Below the pieces are notes generated by a model. The model worked only from the letters and a program-made list of their open reading frames with translations. It had not been told where the DNA came from and did not search any database. A DNA stretch of 64,000 nt from JAMWDF01 sp964645405. GTDB taxonomy: Bacteria > Ratteibacteria > UBA8468 > B48-G9 > DSTR01. Location: positions 1 through 64,000 of the forward strand of contig CAZYCA010000016.1 in assembly GCA_964645405.1 (NCBI GenBank), read 5' to 3'. The position numbers and the translations under genes were made by a program. Below are positions 44,368 through 54,725 of the stretch, in pieces. Position 1 is the stretch's first letter, and every line of letters starts with the position of its first letter.

Positions 44368-45678
44368 TCAGGACATGTCTGGCAGATAGCCTGACTGCAG
44401 CCTGAAGAATTCTGCCATCATTTCCCGGCATCGTTTTTCGCTGTCCACTGTTGGTTCCAGAAGAAGAGCCTGTAGCAGCAGTTTTTTTGATTTTTCAGCG
44501 TAGGCCGTAATGAGAAGTTGCTGGATGTCAATTTGCAGACGACAAAGGCAAGCAATTTGCTCTGGCAGGCTGCCAGTTTTTTCCGGATGGATTCCGTCTT
44601 TATCCACCCGGGCAGGAACTTCCACAATAGATTCTTCTGGCAGGTTACTGATAGAGAGATTTTCGTTGGGCAGATTGACACTGATTTCCCGCTGGCCAAG
44701 GTCAAATTCAATTCCTGTGATAATGGAGACAGCATTTTCCCGGGTAGGGCTGGCAAGTTCTCTCAGCAATGTTTCATCTCCTGAGACTGCTTTTCGTATC
44801 TGTTCTCGCAGGGATAAACCTCTGGAGTTCTCTTTTTCAGGAGGGTAAGCCAGTTGCTGCAGCCCATATCGGGGACCACAGATTTCATAAGCAAAGCCAA
44901 AGTACTCTCCAATATGACTGTCGGCTGGAAATGGTAAAAGGCCGTAGGTATGAAAAGCGAAATTTGCCAGTGGTGGTAAAAGGTTCGGATTTTCCACCAC
45001 TTTTTTTCTGAGAGAAGGATAAAGGTCCTCACCCGTTTCCCTGTGCCGCAGAGAAACAACCCAGTGAAAATGGTTAAGACCAGCCACTGTGATTTCTACA
45101 TTTTCTTCTTCCAGTCCGAGGATTTTAGCAACCTGCTGCAGAGTTGTTCCTGGCCCGTGACAGAGCCCGGCTGCTTTAATCCTGGTAAGTCTGTGGATAC
45201 CAAGGCACACCCTGCTTTCTGGATTGGTAAAATTCAAAAGTAAAGCATCAGGGCAGAGTTCTTCCATGTCCTGACAGATAGGCAGCATCAGGTGCAGACT
45301 GCGCAGGGTATGAAAGGCTGCCCCGGGACCACCGTTTTCTCCGTAAATGTGTTGGAAACCAAAGCACAGAGGAAGATAAAAATCCTGGCACCAGAAATGA
45401 TAGCGCTTTACGGCTACAGAGGTGATGACATAATCTGCTCCTTTCAGAGCAACTCTTCTGCTGGTGGTTGCTTCCAGCGAGATTTTCCGATGATAGTAGT
45501 CCTTCAGACGGGAAGCAAACATGGACATCAGTTCTAAGCCTGTCTGGTCCACATCTACCAAAACGAGAGTGGTTTGCAGTTTTTCTAATTGCTGGCAACT
45601 GAGGATATCAGCAATGATTCCCCGACCAAAACTGGCACTTCCGGCTCCGATAAGAACGATTTTGACTTTCCTGTTCAT
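44368..45678 (-). CDS. glycoside hydrolase family 4 enzyme
   Basis: A 436-residue cytoplasmic enzyme of family GH4, which uses NAD and a divalent metal for an oxidation-elimination mechanism. IVLIGAGSASFGRGI is the NAD-binding turn, LLNFTNPES carries the substrate-site Asn, GLCHGPGTT gives the metal-binding Cys173 and the adjacent His174, and AGLNHFHW gives His203. The pattern fits the alpha-galactosidase/alpha-glucuronidase branch rather than 6-phospho-glycosidases, but the substrate is not certain. AGGAG stands 5 bases before the ATG at 45676-45678. It is the one clearly cytoplasmic hydrolase in this locus and may finish the breakdown of oligosaccharides imported from outside. Confidence 0.88.
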   Translation of the reverse strand: MNRKVKIVLIGAGSASFGRGIIADILSCQQLEKLQTTLVLVDVDQTGLELMSMFASRLKDYYHRKISLEATTSRRVALKGADYVITSVAVKRYHFWCQDFYLPLCFGFQHIYGENGGPGAAFHTLRSLHLMLPICQDMEELCPDALLLNFTNPESRVCLGIHRLTRIKAAGLCHGPGTTLQQVAKILGLEEENVEITVAGLNHFHWVVSLRHRETGEDLYPSLRKKVVENPNLLPPLANFAFHTYGLLPFPADSHIGEYFGFAYEICGPRYGLQQLAYPPEKENSRGLSLREQIRKAVSGDETLLRELASPTRENAVSIITGIEFDLGQREISVNLPNENLSISNLPEESIVEVPARVDKDGIHPEKTGSLPEQIACLCRLQIDIQQLLITAYAEKSKKLLLQALLLEPTVDSEKRCREMMAEFFRLQSGYLPDMS

Positions 45679-45761
45679 TTTTTCTCCTGTTGCACTCCTG
45701 ACAAGCCTGTTATACACTAAGGTTGAAAATCTTACGGGCAGTTTAACACAGGAGGAGAGAA

Positions 45762-48700
45762 ATGAAAAGAATGCTGTTCCTTCTACTGTTATTCCCGTTA
45801 GCAGCCCGATCGCAGGTTCTCTTTTATGCTGGTTTTGAAGGTCAGAGTGAAGCTTACAGCCCTGATTGTATTCTTGTCAACACCTTCACCAGTAAGGGTG
45901 GACCTTTGACTGTCTTTGTCTATGAGGAAGGAGTGGTAGGTAAGGCGGCAAGGTTTACCTGGTACAACGGTTACCCTGGTTTAGCGTATCCTGCCGTGTC
46001 TAATTACTCTCCAGAAATTGGTAGCCTTTCCTTCTGGGTGAGACAGACCGGACCCTTTTTCCTTAACAGATATTATCCGAAAATCTGGGTTCTGGGTTCT
46101 GGACAACGTTATGAGATTGAGGAACATCCTTTAGTGCTGGTGCCTTTGAATGATGAAAGGATGCAAAAAATCTCAGACGCAAAATGGCATCATGTGGTTA
46201 TCACCTGGAATCTTACCGGTAGAAGAAGGAAACAATACTTAGACGGGGAACTGATAGCGGAAGGAGAATACAGTCGTCCTTACCAGCCAGATTTACTTGT
46301 TTTTGGCTACAGACTTGTCGGTGTGCTGGATGAGATAGCGGTCCTGAAGAAGGAGCTGGAAGAAAAAGAGGTAAAGGCTGTTTATCTGGCTTATCAGGAA
46401 GGGAAAAGGGTTTTCTCCCTTCCACGTCCCCAGCAGAGGGAATACCCGGCACTCCCCCTGACTATCAGCCATCTGCCTGACAGCCGACCGCAGTTACCTT
46501 CTGGTGCTAACTGGGATTTAAAACCAGCAGCAGATAACGGGAAGCGGGTGCTTTATTATCTTGATGGTATCTGGAGGTTTCAGCCTGCTTTGATAGAAAA
46601 GAAAGGGAAAGAGATTATCAATCCCGGTTTCTTTGGTTCAGACTGGGCTTACATCAGTGTGCCTGGATTTTGGAAAAGCCGCAACGGGGTGAAAGACAGG
46701 GATAATAAAGTTCTTTCAGACTGGAAAGGGATTCCCTGGGAGAAAATTTTTAGTGTCTGGTACGAGAGAGATTTTTCCCTGCCTCCGAAGTACAAAGGGA
46801 GTCAGGTTATGCTCATTTTTCCGCAGCTGGCTGGTAATGCTGAAATTTATCTCAACAGTCAACATCTTTTCACTTCTCAGTTTAGCGGCGAAGTCCAGGT
46901 TAATCTAACAGAGCATCTTCTCTGGGAAGGAAGTAACCGGCTGACAGTTCTTTCTGGAATACCCTGTGTTCCGGAAATGGATGTCAATGGTATCAGTCGT
47001 ACTCCCTTTATAGAGATAAGAAGTACCCGCAGTTTCGACCTGGGCAGTCCTGTTTTCTGTCCTTCTGTACGGACCGGTAGTGTGAAGGTAATTTTCCCTG
47101 TGGAAAACTTTACTTACAAAGATCTGGACCTTGTTGTTTCAGCAAATGTTTTCAGTTATCAGGACAGTAAGTTAGTAAAGACATTACCCGGTGTGCCGCT
47201 AAAAGTGGAGAAGTTGTTCCGCGGGGAAAAGAATATTGTCTTTCCTGTGGAGGGGCTGAAATGCTGGTCACCGGAAGAACCTGTTCTTTATAAACTGGTG
47301 CTGGAAGTAAAGCAAGGGGGAAAGACAGTGGATATCACCTGGCCTGAAGTTTTCGGTTATCGTGAAATCTGGGTAGAGAAAGGGACAATTTTTCTTAACG
47401 GCATAAAACTTTCCATCAGGGGTAAGTCGCACAATTATCTCTCTTCCTATGGTTTTTCCAGAGAAGAAATCCGGCAGTTGAAACTTACCGGTCAAAACGC
47501 AGACAGAACCCTTTCTCCTGTTTTTCCTTACATTGACACTCTCCAGATAACAGATGAAGAAGGATGGCTGGTTTTTTTCCAGGCACCGGGGATTGTCCCG
47601 GATTTAGAAGCTGCCAGGTACGAGTGGAAAAATCTATTGAAGAATGTCGGGAATCATCCTTCTGTGGTTGCCTGGCAGTGGTCAGGTAATGGTTATCTCA
47701 ATGGTCCGCACGGTCATCCCATGCAGATTGGAGGAGTTATTCCAGAAGAAGTTATCCGGCAGGATGAAAACTATGTCCGGGCAAGAAAAGTAAAAGAACT
47801 GGATCCCACGGGAAGACCGGTCTTTTATTACCGGCTGGGCACAGGAGGTGATTTCCGGGGTATTATGACCACGCTTGGTTTTGGCACGCCTTTACAGGAG
47901 GCAGAAGAATGGGTTAGTTACTGGGCAAAAACAAGGCAGGACCCGCTGGTACCGACAGAAATGCAGGTTTATCCCATTCACCACGAAGGTTTTCTCTGGC
48001 AGAAAGGGAGCAAAGAAATTGTCCTTTTAGAACACCATGCACGGTTTTTTGGAGATCTGGCTTACCAGAAACTGACAAGCCAGCACCTGGAAAGTTATGC
48101 TGCAGCTGATAAAGGTGTCAGTCTGTGGCTGGGACCGGACAGTGAATATAAAAATGATATTTACTCTCTGACTTACAGTCGGCTTCTTCCTTCCTGGAGA
48201 ACTTACGGAGTTGGTGGTTACCTTTTCCACGTTTTTTTCAAAACCAGTGAGCTGTTTTCCCGGAACCAGCTTAACAAGTTTGGACAGACATTGAAACGGG
48301 TGAATTCGCCGGTGCTTTTTTACATTGGTGGGCCAAAAGCTGATTTTGTAAATAAGGAGCATAACTTCTGGATTGGAGAGAAAGTAGAGAAGTCTTTCAT
48401 TACTGTGAACGATTCCTTCCATCCGTTGAAAGCCAGTATTAACTGGAAAGCAGTCACGGAAACCGGTGAAGTGTTAGGTGTTGGCATGGTTGATATTTCT
48501 GTACCAGCCGGCGGGATTGATTTCCAGCCAATTACACTACAGACAGAAAGCTGGAAAAAGAAAACAAAGGTGAATATTGAGGCGGAACTGACTGCGGAAA
48601 ATTTTTTCTTAAGTGATAGTTTTCAGATTACTTTTTTCCCGCGCGAAGACAGGAAGATAAAGCAGGTAGTGGCTGTGGTTGACAGTACTGGTGAAACAGT

Positions 48701-50054
48701 AAGGGTTCTGGAAAAGATGGGTGTACCCTTGCAGATTTTTGATGAAAACACCATTGATGCCGGGCAGTGGACATGGCAGAAGTTTCCTTTATTGATTATC
48801 GGAAAGAACAGTTACCCCTATTTTGTTAAACTGTGTCAGAAGCATTTACCTTTCGGCGAAGCAGTGAAGGAAGGATTGAATGTTCTTATCCTGGAACAGA
48901 CCTGTCGTCAGGTAGCTGGACTCACTGTAGAAAATGGTAATTTAAGACAGGTCTTTATCCGGGAGAGAAATTGTCCCCTGCTGCTCGGATTAGAAAACCA
49001 GGACCTGACTGACTGGCGTGGAGAAAGTTATCTGTTGCCAGCCTATCAATCCTGGCACCCGGAAAGTAACTTTCTTGGCGAAAGTGCCAGCAAACATGGC
49101 CAGTTGAATTCTTTTGGTCAGAGAAGATTCTGGCACTGGTCTAACAAGGGTATGGTGGCCACCTTCGCTTATGAGAAACCACAACTGGGTAACTTCCGGG
49201 TTTTGCTGGACTGCGGGTTTGATTTGCTTTATACTCCGCTGGTGGAAGTCCAGGAGGGCAAAGGACGTATACTTTTTAACCAGCTTGATTTAGTGGACCA
49301 CTACGGTATAGAGCCTGTGGCTACGATACTTTTGCAACGGATGATTGAAAATTATCTCCAGCCAGTCAGTAAAAACTGGAGAAAACTTGGTTTTATTGGT
49401 GATGCCAGAGATAAAAATTTTCTGGAGCAACTCGGGGTTTGTTACCAGGAAAACTCTCTGGCTGATGTGGTTTACCTTAATCCGGGCTTTGCCGGGGAAA
49501 GTCTTTCCGCGGAGAAAATAGCCAGCTTTCTAAATGATGGCGGTATCCTCATTGTTACTTTAAAATCTGAAGCTGACTGTTTGAAGTTACCGGTGAAAAT
49601 CAGACTGGAAAAAAGAAAGGTTAACATGGTGGAAGTGCCTGGTGATCCGGAGTTTGCAGGTCTGGGACCAGGTGATTTTTTCTATCGCAGCGCTGTGGAA
49701 ACTCTACAGGTAGTTTCCGTGAGAGAAGAGCCGGTAAAAAACGGTCTGGCAGGAGTGATTCTCTGCGGCAAGGGGAAGATTATTTATCTGCAAATTACAC
49801 CAGAAATCTTCGAGAGGATGTGGCAGAAAAGCAAGGTTTTCCGTATCTATTCCACAGTGCTGGCTAATCTGGGGATAGAAAACAAATTCTCTGTGGATAC
49901 AGGTGCTATAAGTGGATATGGCATTCCGGAAGAGTGGCTTCCTGGATATAGTGTAGCCATAAAAAATCTGGAGCAAAGACCTATGTCCGGGAAGGGAAAA
50001 TTTTATCTTTCTCCAGCACTTGATTTTGACCCGGACCAGCACCATGTCTGGTAA
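45762..50054 (+). CDS. giant secreted LamG/GH2-like protein lacking the usual catalytic Glu
   Basis: A 1430-residue exported protein with signal peptide MKRMLFLLLLFPLAARS. A LamG-like domain (about 20-205) is followed by a GH2-type sugar-binding sandwich (about 245-400; YYLDGIWRFQPAL, WYERDFSLPPKYKGSQV), an Ig-like module and a GH2-like barrel (about 535-800; FGYREIWVEKGTIFLNGIKL, NHPSVVAWQWSGNGYL). GH2 enzymes have N-E at the site occupied here by Asn643-Gly644, so the acid/base Glu is missing. EMQVYP might hold the nucleophile. The remaining 500 residues are beta-rich with a glutamine-amidotransferase-like look and no clear motif. GGAGGAG precedes the ATG. It is divergent from the GH4 gene. 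Confidence 0.75.
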   Translation: MKRMLFLLLLFPLAARSQVLFYAGFEGQSEAYSPDCILVNTFTSKGGPLTVFVYEEGVVGKAARFTWYNGYPGLAYPAVSNYSPEIGSLSFWVRQTGPFFLNRYYPKIWVLGSGQRYEIEEHPLVLVPLNDERMQKISDAKWHHVVITWNLTGRRRKQYLDGELIAEGEYSRPYQPDLLVFGYRLVGVLDEIAVLKKELEEKEVKAVYLAYQEGKRVFSLPRPQQREYPALPLTISHLPDSRPQLPSGANWDLKPAADNGKRVLYYLDGIWRFQPALIEKKGKEIINPGFFGSDWAYISVPGFWKSRNGVKDRDNKVLSDWKGIPWEKIFSVWYERDFSLPPKYKGSQVMLIFPQLAGNAEIYLNSQHLFTSQFSGEVQVNLTEHLLWEGSNRLTVLSGIPCVPEMDVNGISRTPFIEIRSTRSFDLGSPVFCPSVRTGSVKVIFPVENFTYKDLDLVVSANVFSYQDSKLVKTLPGVPLKVEKLFRGEKNIVFPVEGLKCWSPEEPVLYKLVLEVKQGGKTVDITWPEVFGYREIWVEKGTIFLNGIKLSIRGKSHNYLSSYGFSREEIRQLKLTGQNADRTLSPVFPYIDTLQITDEEGWLVFFQAPGIVPDLEAARYEWKNLLKNVGNHPSVVAWQWSGNGYLNGPHGHPMQIGGVIPEEVIRQDENYVRARKVKELDPTGRPVFYYRLGTGGDFRGIMTTLGFGTPLQEAEEWVSYWAKTRQDPLVPTEMQVYPIHHEGFLWQKGSKEIVLLEHHARFFGDLAYQKLTSQHLESYAAADKGVSLWLGPDSEYKNDIYSLTYSRLLPSWRTYGVGGYLFHVFFKTSELFSRNQLNKFGQTLKRVNSPVLFYIGGPKADFVNKEHNFWIGEKVEKSFITVNDSFHPLKASINWKAVTETGEVLGVGMVDISVPAGGIDFQPITLQTESWKKKTKVNIEAELTAENFFLSDSFQITFFPREDRKIKQVVAVVDSTGETVRVLEKMGVPLQIFDENTIDAGQWTWQKFPLLIIGKNSYPYFVKLCQKHLPFGEAVKEGLNVLILEQTCRQVAGLTVENGNLRQVFIRERNCPLLLGLENQDLTDWRGESYLLPAYQSWHPESNFLGESASKHGQLNSFGQRRFWHWSNKGMVATFAYEKPQLGNFRVLLDCGFDLLYTPLVEVQEGKGRILFNQLDLVDHYGIEPVATILLQRMIENYLQPVSKNWRKLGFIGDARDKNFLEQLGVCYQENSLADVVYLNPGFAGESLSAEKIASFLNDGGILIVTLKSEADCLKLPVKIRLEKRKVNMVEVPGDPEFAGLGPGDFFYRSAVETLQVVSVREEPVKNGLAGVILCGKGKIIYLQITPEIFERMWQKSKVFRIYSTVLANLGIENKFSVDTGAISGYGIPEEWLPGYSVAIKNLEQRPMSGKGKFYLSPALDFDPDQHHVW

Positions 50055-51015
50055 AGAAAAAATGAACCCGGAAATTATTTTTTACAGGTATAATCATGGC
50101 TACTGCGTTTTCAAACCATCTGCGGTCAAAGAAGAATACCGTGAGATGCAAGAAATTGGTGGTAAGGCAGTAGGGCTGAGTGTTACCACAGAAGATAAGG
50201 TCTATTTCAGCCTGGAACTCAAAAGGCATGTAGATTTGATTCACGCTTTCGGGATGCAGGCTATTTTTGTTTTTGGCCGCTGGGGAGGACTTTTTTCTGC
50301 AGCCAGTCTTAATTCTTCTTCCCGGGAAACTTTCAGGCATCCAGACTGGTGGAAGAAAGATCCCGCAGGCAATCCTCCCGGGCACATTGTCTGCTGTGTT
50401 AATAACCCGGAATTCAGGAAATACTTTTTCAGTCAGGCAGAGTATTTTTTTACCAGGTTACCCGTGGATGGTCTGATGATGGATGAACCGAAAGATTCTG
50501 ACTGGCCATGTTACTGCCGGTACTGTCGCAATCTTGGTCCGCCTGAAGAAATTCATATTCCGACTTTAAGTGCTTTCCTGGGAGATGTAGCGAGTTTTTT
50601 TAAGAGTATCAGACCCGGGGGAAAGACCTATCTTTTCCATATGCCTGGTCAGAGTGAATCCTTCTACCGGGCTACGGCAGGTCAGGAAGGTATTGACTAC
50701 CTTGGTGTAGACGGACCCTGTTGTGGACAGAAAAAAGCTACCGGTGAGGTTTTGACAAAAACGCCTTTGCTGGTCTCCATGGAAAAGGTTTTACCTATTG
50801 TAAGGCAGTATGGAAAAAAGACTGTGGTGGTACCGGAAAATTTTCTAATCCCTGAAGGTGAAGAAGCTACCTACCTGAAAAACCTCCGGTCTGTTCTGAC
50901 TAAAAAACCAGATGCTGTAGTTTTTCATTACTATGGTTTTGGTAACCATAACCCTGATATTCTGATGCAAGGAATCAGAAAAGTTCTTACCATGGAAGAA
51001 AGGCCAGCCTCATGA
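50044..51015 (+). CDS. putative TIM-barrel glycosidase-like protein
   Basis: A protein of about 323 residues without signal peptide. Features include GLSVTTEDKVYFSLELKRH at the start, FGRWGGLFSAA, a long inserted loop, GLMMDEPKDSDWPCYCRYCR (split here as GLMMDEP and CYCRYC), and FHYYGFGNHNPD near the end. The D-E-P followed by C-x-C-x-x-C resembles putative glycosidase barrels that carry a small cysteine cluster after the acid/base strand. Glu of M-M-D-E-P is the likely acid. The start is uncertain: ATG 50044 overlaps the upstream stop, ATG 50062 follows it, and neither has a clear ribosome site. The stop overlaps the next gene (ATGA). It lies in the run of secreted giants but would act inside the cell. 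Confidence 0.6.
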   Translation: MSGKEKMNPEIIFYRYNHGYCVFKPSAVKEEYREMQEIGGKAVGLSVTTEDKVYFSLELKRHVDLIHAFGMQAIFVFGRWGGLFSAASLNSSSRETFRHPDWWKKDPAGNPPGHIVCCVNNPEFRKYFFSQAEYFFTRLPVDGLMMDEPKDSDWPCYCRYCRNLGPPEEIHIPTLSAFLGDVASFFKSIRPGGKTYLFHMPGQSESFYRATAGQEGIDYLGVDGPCCGQKKATGEVLTKTPLLVSMEKVLPIVRQYGKKTVVVPENFLIPEGEEATYLKNLRSVLTKKPDAVVFHYYGFGNHNPDILMQGIRKVLTMEERPAS

Positions 51016-54000
51016 GAAAAATAATTCTGGTATTGCTGGTTCTGGCAGGGACGACATTTTCCGCAGAAAGACGGTTACTGGAAGTGGAAGAATTTACCGG
51101 TCTGGTTCGTTATCCATATCATTACGAGAAAGCAACAGGCTGGTATGCCCGGGAAAGTAACTGCCGTTTTTATGGAGCGCCCGGGAAAGGTTACCATGCC
51201 CAGATTCACGAGAATGCCAGATTTTTAAAAATCAGTACAGCATTGCACCCGGAGTTACCTGCAGGTCAGTATAAAGTGTTTCTGCGGGTTTGCGGGAATA
51301 GCTGGCATGATAAAGACAATATTGTGGAAGTGGGGCTAGGGGAACAAAAACTGAGATTTTCCTGGCAGCACAGGAGAAAATTTGAATGGTTGCCTGGCCA
51401 GGTTTTTTCCGTTTCCCAGCCGATAGAAAAAGTTACTCTCACAGCGATACAATTTGGAGGAAAGGGATTCCGTCAGCTTTACGAAACCAGTCTGAGAACC
51501 CTGGCGGTAGATACGATTTATATCACTTCTGACTTAGGTGAGACTACCGGTCCCACTGTGGAAGGAAGTCTTCTGGTGGAAGCTGGAAGAGATGCACCGG
51601 GAGAAATTTTATCCGGAAAAGAAACAACTACCTACCGGAAGGTGAAACAGGCAGAGTCACCTGAACCAGTGGTAAGTCCGCGGGTGCAAATGCTGAGATT
51701 ACAATCCTATGACGGGCGAAGGAATATCTGGCCGAATTCCTCCTTTGAGATTGGTGGAAATGATGGCTGGGCATCTGTCAGTATGAATAACCTCCAGGTT
51801 CATATCTTTGATGAAAGAGACCATATCCCGGGGCAGAGTTACCATGGACAGTACTGTCTGAGAATACCAGCTGGAAGTTGCGGAACCAGTCGTCCTCTGT
51901 ATCTGGAAAAGCCTGGTCAGTACACCTTTTCCGTGGCGATTAGAGGTCAGGAAAAAGCTGAGGCTAAGGTTTTACTGGTATCCTGCCAGAAGGATGCATC
52001 AGGAAAACTGGTGCTTTTAGATAAACAGGGGAAATGGCAGACCCTGGCTAAGATGTCTGTGCCATTGAGTTTACAATGGCAAAGAGTAAGCTGTGTTGCC
52101 GAGTTGCCTGCGGGATTACTTGCATTAAGGGTAGAATCTGCGGTGGATTGTTTCCTGGATGCAGTTATGCTGGAACCAGGGGAAAAGATGACTGATTATC
52201 AGCCGCGGGCTTTAGTGGAAGCAGGTTTAACCACAGGGAAGATGGGTGACATTATTTACGATGACGGTCCTATCAAACTGATAGCCTGGGCAAACAATAG
52301 TGGTGCGGAAAAAGCTGACATTAACTTGAAATACGACATGGTGGATGTGAGAGAAAAAGTTGTGGGAGAAGGCAGAATAAAACTTTCTGTGCCTGCTCAC
52401 ACCACTATTAGCCAGGAAGTAATCATCAGCCAGGAGCCAGTTCGTGGTCTTTTCAGCATCTTCTACCACGTGGAAGGACATGCTTATCCTGAAGGAGAGC
52501 TTATCCTCAGTGTTTTACCAGAAATCTTACCAAAAAACCCCGGACATGCTCTGGCCTCTAATATGGATAATGTGGAGGAAGTCTTTCGTCTTATGAGCCG
52601 CATGGGACACAGGTGGCAACTTTACTGCAAAACCTCCAGGCAGACAAGTGCAGAAGGTATCAACCCGGATAAGGAAACCTGGAACTGGCAACCAGCAAAA
52701 GAGACAAAACTTCTGCCTGAGTCCTTCGGGTTGAAGTACCTGCCATGTCTCTGGCCAACAAGACTACCAAAACATCTGACTGACATTGCTGCTTCTGAAA
52801 CAGAGGCGGTAGGTAAGGGACTGAGGGATGTTGTGCGCAGCACACAGACCAGCCGCATCCCGGCCATGCCTGACTTAAAGAACTGGAGTTTTTACTGCCA
52901 GCAGTTAGGCAGGAATCTTCCGGAGATACAATGGTGGAACATAGAAGATGAAACAGAACTTTACTACACGCCGAAAGAATTTGCCAGAATTGTAAAAAGC
53001 ACAGTTTCCGGTTTTGCGGGAAGTGGTAGACAGGTACGGCTAAGTTTAAGTTGCACTCCTGATTATACAGAGGATTTGATAGCAGAATTAGGCAGGGCGC
53101 CTTTCCATGCTTTTGGTGGTTCCAGTTACAACATGGAGTACTGGGACAGCGTTAAAGTCAGGGGTTTACAACGTCGTTACGGGTTACCCTGGTACTGTAT
53201 TGGTGTTGGCTGGGATAATCAACCGCAGATGTATCACAGTTTTCCTACCTATCAACCTGTTTATGCTTCAGCAGCAAGGACAGCCCGGGAGATGGTTTTT
53301 CTCTCTCTCGTGCAGGATGCCAGAATTATTGGACATTACACAGGACGCATCTGGCAGAGAAACGGTCTTTTTAACACGGATTTTCCGCTCATGGATTACA
53401 CAGGTGTACCCTTACCTCATGGTTTCAGCTACAGTTGTGTTGGTCTTCTTCTGGCAAATGCAGAGCCAGTGGAGGATATTTATTTAGAAAAACTGGACAC
53501 TATGATTTTTGTTTACCGGCAGAACAACCGTCTGGGCGCAGTCACCTGGGCGAATAATACTCCTAACCTGGATATTCACTGGAAAACCTGGCCAAAAAAC
53601 ATCAGGAATTTTACGGTGCCTGCTGAAATAGATGTGCTGGACATGTATGGAAACCCTGTCAGGGAGACAAAGATAGAGAGAGGAAAAACTATGGTGGATT
53701 TAGGTGAAGAACCGTATTTCTTTTTGAACCGGTCCATGAAAGAAGAAGAATTCATAACTGCTTTAAAAAATGCCACAGCGGCTTTGCCAGAGGTGGAGAT
53801 GCGACTGGTCTTTTTACCTGGACAAAAGGAAAAGGTTGATTTGGGGGTCTGGATAGCAAATCATACTGATAAGGTAATCTCTGATATCAAACTTGACGCT
53901 CTTTTTCCGCCTGACCGTATGGTAAGCAAAACAGACTGGATATTAAAGGAAAGGACAGGGCAGGTAGCTTCTTTTATCAGCCCGGGCAAGGCTGTCTTTG

Positions 54001-54719
54001 GTCGTTTCCCTACAACCATTTCCCTGGAATATCCGGTGGAAAACGCTACCTTTACTGTCTGGCTAAACGTCGGTGAAAAAGAGATACCATGGTATGAACG
54101 TTGCTGGTTGACTGTGGCTAAACGGGTGAAAAGTAAACCTGGACAGGGAATTGATTGGTCCGGGGTTCAACCGGCCTGGATTTATACCACCTTTTCCTGG
54201 GGACGTTTTGGCCGTTCTTTCCCACAGATTGTTTCTGGAGCTGAGAACATGAAATATGCTTTCCGGAATGATGGACGTGTGGCTTTAAGGGCAGGATATG
54301 ATGAGGAGAGATTGTATCTTCAGTTTCAGGTAGAGGATGACTCCCTTGTTTTTCAAGGCGAAGGAAAAGAGCGCGACTTTTTTCAGTTAAAGTTTAAGAA
54401 AAATTTGATAGCAGATTTTCAAGCGGAAATGAAGCCTGATGTAATCGGTTATATTTTCCCGGAGAGTAACGGTAAGGTAAAAATCTCCGGGCTTTCTGGG
54501 GCAAGAGGGAAAATGTGGAGGCAGAACCAGGAAGTTTACATTCTGGAAATTTCCCTGCCTCTGGCGGAAGTAATTCCTGGAGCATGGAAAACCAATCAGG
54601 CAATTGGTTTTGACTTTCTCTGGAATGATGCTGACAGGGAAGAGGAAAAAATCTACTGCACATTGCTGCGCTGGGCAGGTGGCTGCAGAACGTTCGGTCA
54701 GCTATTTTTCAGCCAGTAG
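51012..54719 (+). CDS. giant secreted multi-domain protein, paralogue 1
   Basis: A 1235-residue exported protein with signal peptide MRKIILVLLVLAGTTFSA. An N-terminal sandwich (about 20-185; GWYARESNCRFYGAPGKGYH) is followed by a CBM4/9-like domain (about 230-400; WPNSSFEIGGNDGWAS, DCFLDAVMLEPGEK), an Ig-like module, a TIM-barrel-like domain (about 500-830) and a C-terminal CBM9-like sandwich (about 1080-1235; GYDEERLYLQFQVEDDS). The barrel has WWNIEDETELYYTP with Glu645, Asp646 and Glu647 as candidate active residues. The convergent gene at 54726-58385 has the same order of domains, and 61493-63598 shares part of it. It matches no family I can name and may be a new glycosidase family. Confidence 0.75.
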   Translation: MRKIILVLLVLAGTTFSAERRLLEVEEFTGLVRYPYHYEKATGWYARESNCRFYGAPGKGYHAQIHENARFLKISTALHPELPAGQYKVFLRVCGNSWHDKDNIVEVGLGEQKLRFSWQHRRKFEWLPGQVFSVSQPIEKVTLTAIQFGGKGFRQLYETSLRTLAVDTIYITSDLGETTGPTVEGSLLVEAGRDAPGEILSGKETTTYRKVKQAESPEPVVSPRVQMLRLQSYDGRRNIWPNSSFEIGGNDGWASVSMNNLQVHIFDERDHIPGQSYHGQYCLRIPAGSCGTSRPLYLEKPGQYTFSVAIRGQEKAEAKVLLVSCQKDASGKLVLLDKQGKWQTLAKMSVPLSLQWQRVSCVAELPAGLLALRVESAVDCFLDAVMLEPGEKMTDYQPRALVEAGLTTGKMGDIIYDDGPIKLIAWANNSGAEKADINLKYDMVDVREKVVGEGRIKLSVPAHTTISQEVIISQEPVRGLFSIFYHVEGHAYPEGELILSVLPEILPKNPGHALASNMDNVEEVFRLMSRMGHRWQLYCKTSRQTSAEGINPDKETWNWQPAKETKLLPESFGLKYLPCLWPTRLPKHLTDIAASETEAVGKGLRDVVRSTQTSRIPAMPDLKNWSFYCQQLGRNLPEIQWWNIEDETELYYTPKEFARIVKSTVSGFAGSGRQVRLSLSCTPDYTEDLIAELGRAPFHAFGGSSYNMEYWDSVKVRGLQRRYGLPWYCIGVGWDNQPQMYHSFPTYQPVYASAARTAREMVFLSLVQDARIIGHYTGRIWQRNGLFNTDFPLMDYTGVPLPHGFSYSCVGLLLANAEPVEDIYLEKLDTMIFVYRQNNRLGAVTWANNTPNLDIHWKTWPKNIRNFTVPAEIDVLDMYGNPVRETKIERGKTMVDLGEEPYFFLNRSMKEEEFITALKNATAALPEVEMRLVFLPGQKEKVDLGVWIANHTDKVISDIKLDALFPPDRMVSKTDWILKERTGQVASFISPGKAVFGRFPTTISLEYPVENATFTVWLNVGEKEIPWYERCWLTVAKRVKSKPGQGIDWSGVQPAWIYTTFSWGRFGRSFPQIVSGAENMKYAFRNDGRVALRAGYDEERLYLQFQVEDDSLVFQGEGKERDFFQLKFKKNLIADFQAEMKPDVIGYIFPESNGKVKISGLSGARGKMWRQNQEVYILEISLPLAEVIPGAWKTNQAIGFDFLWNDADREEEKIYCTLLRWAGGCRTFGQLFFSQ

Positions 54720-54725
54720 TAAAAT

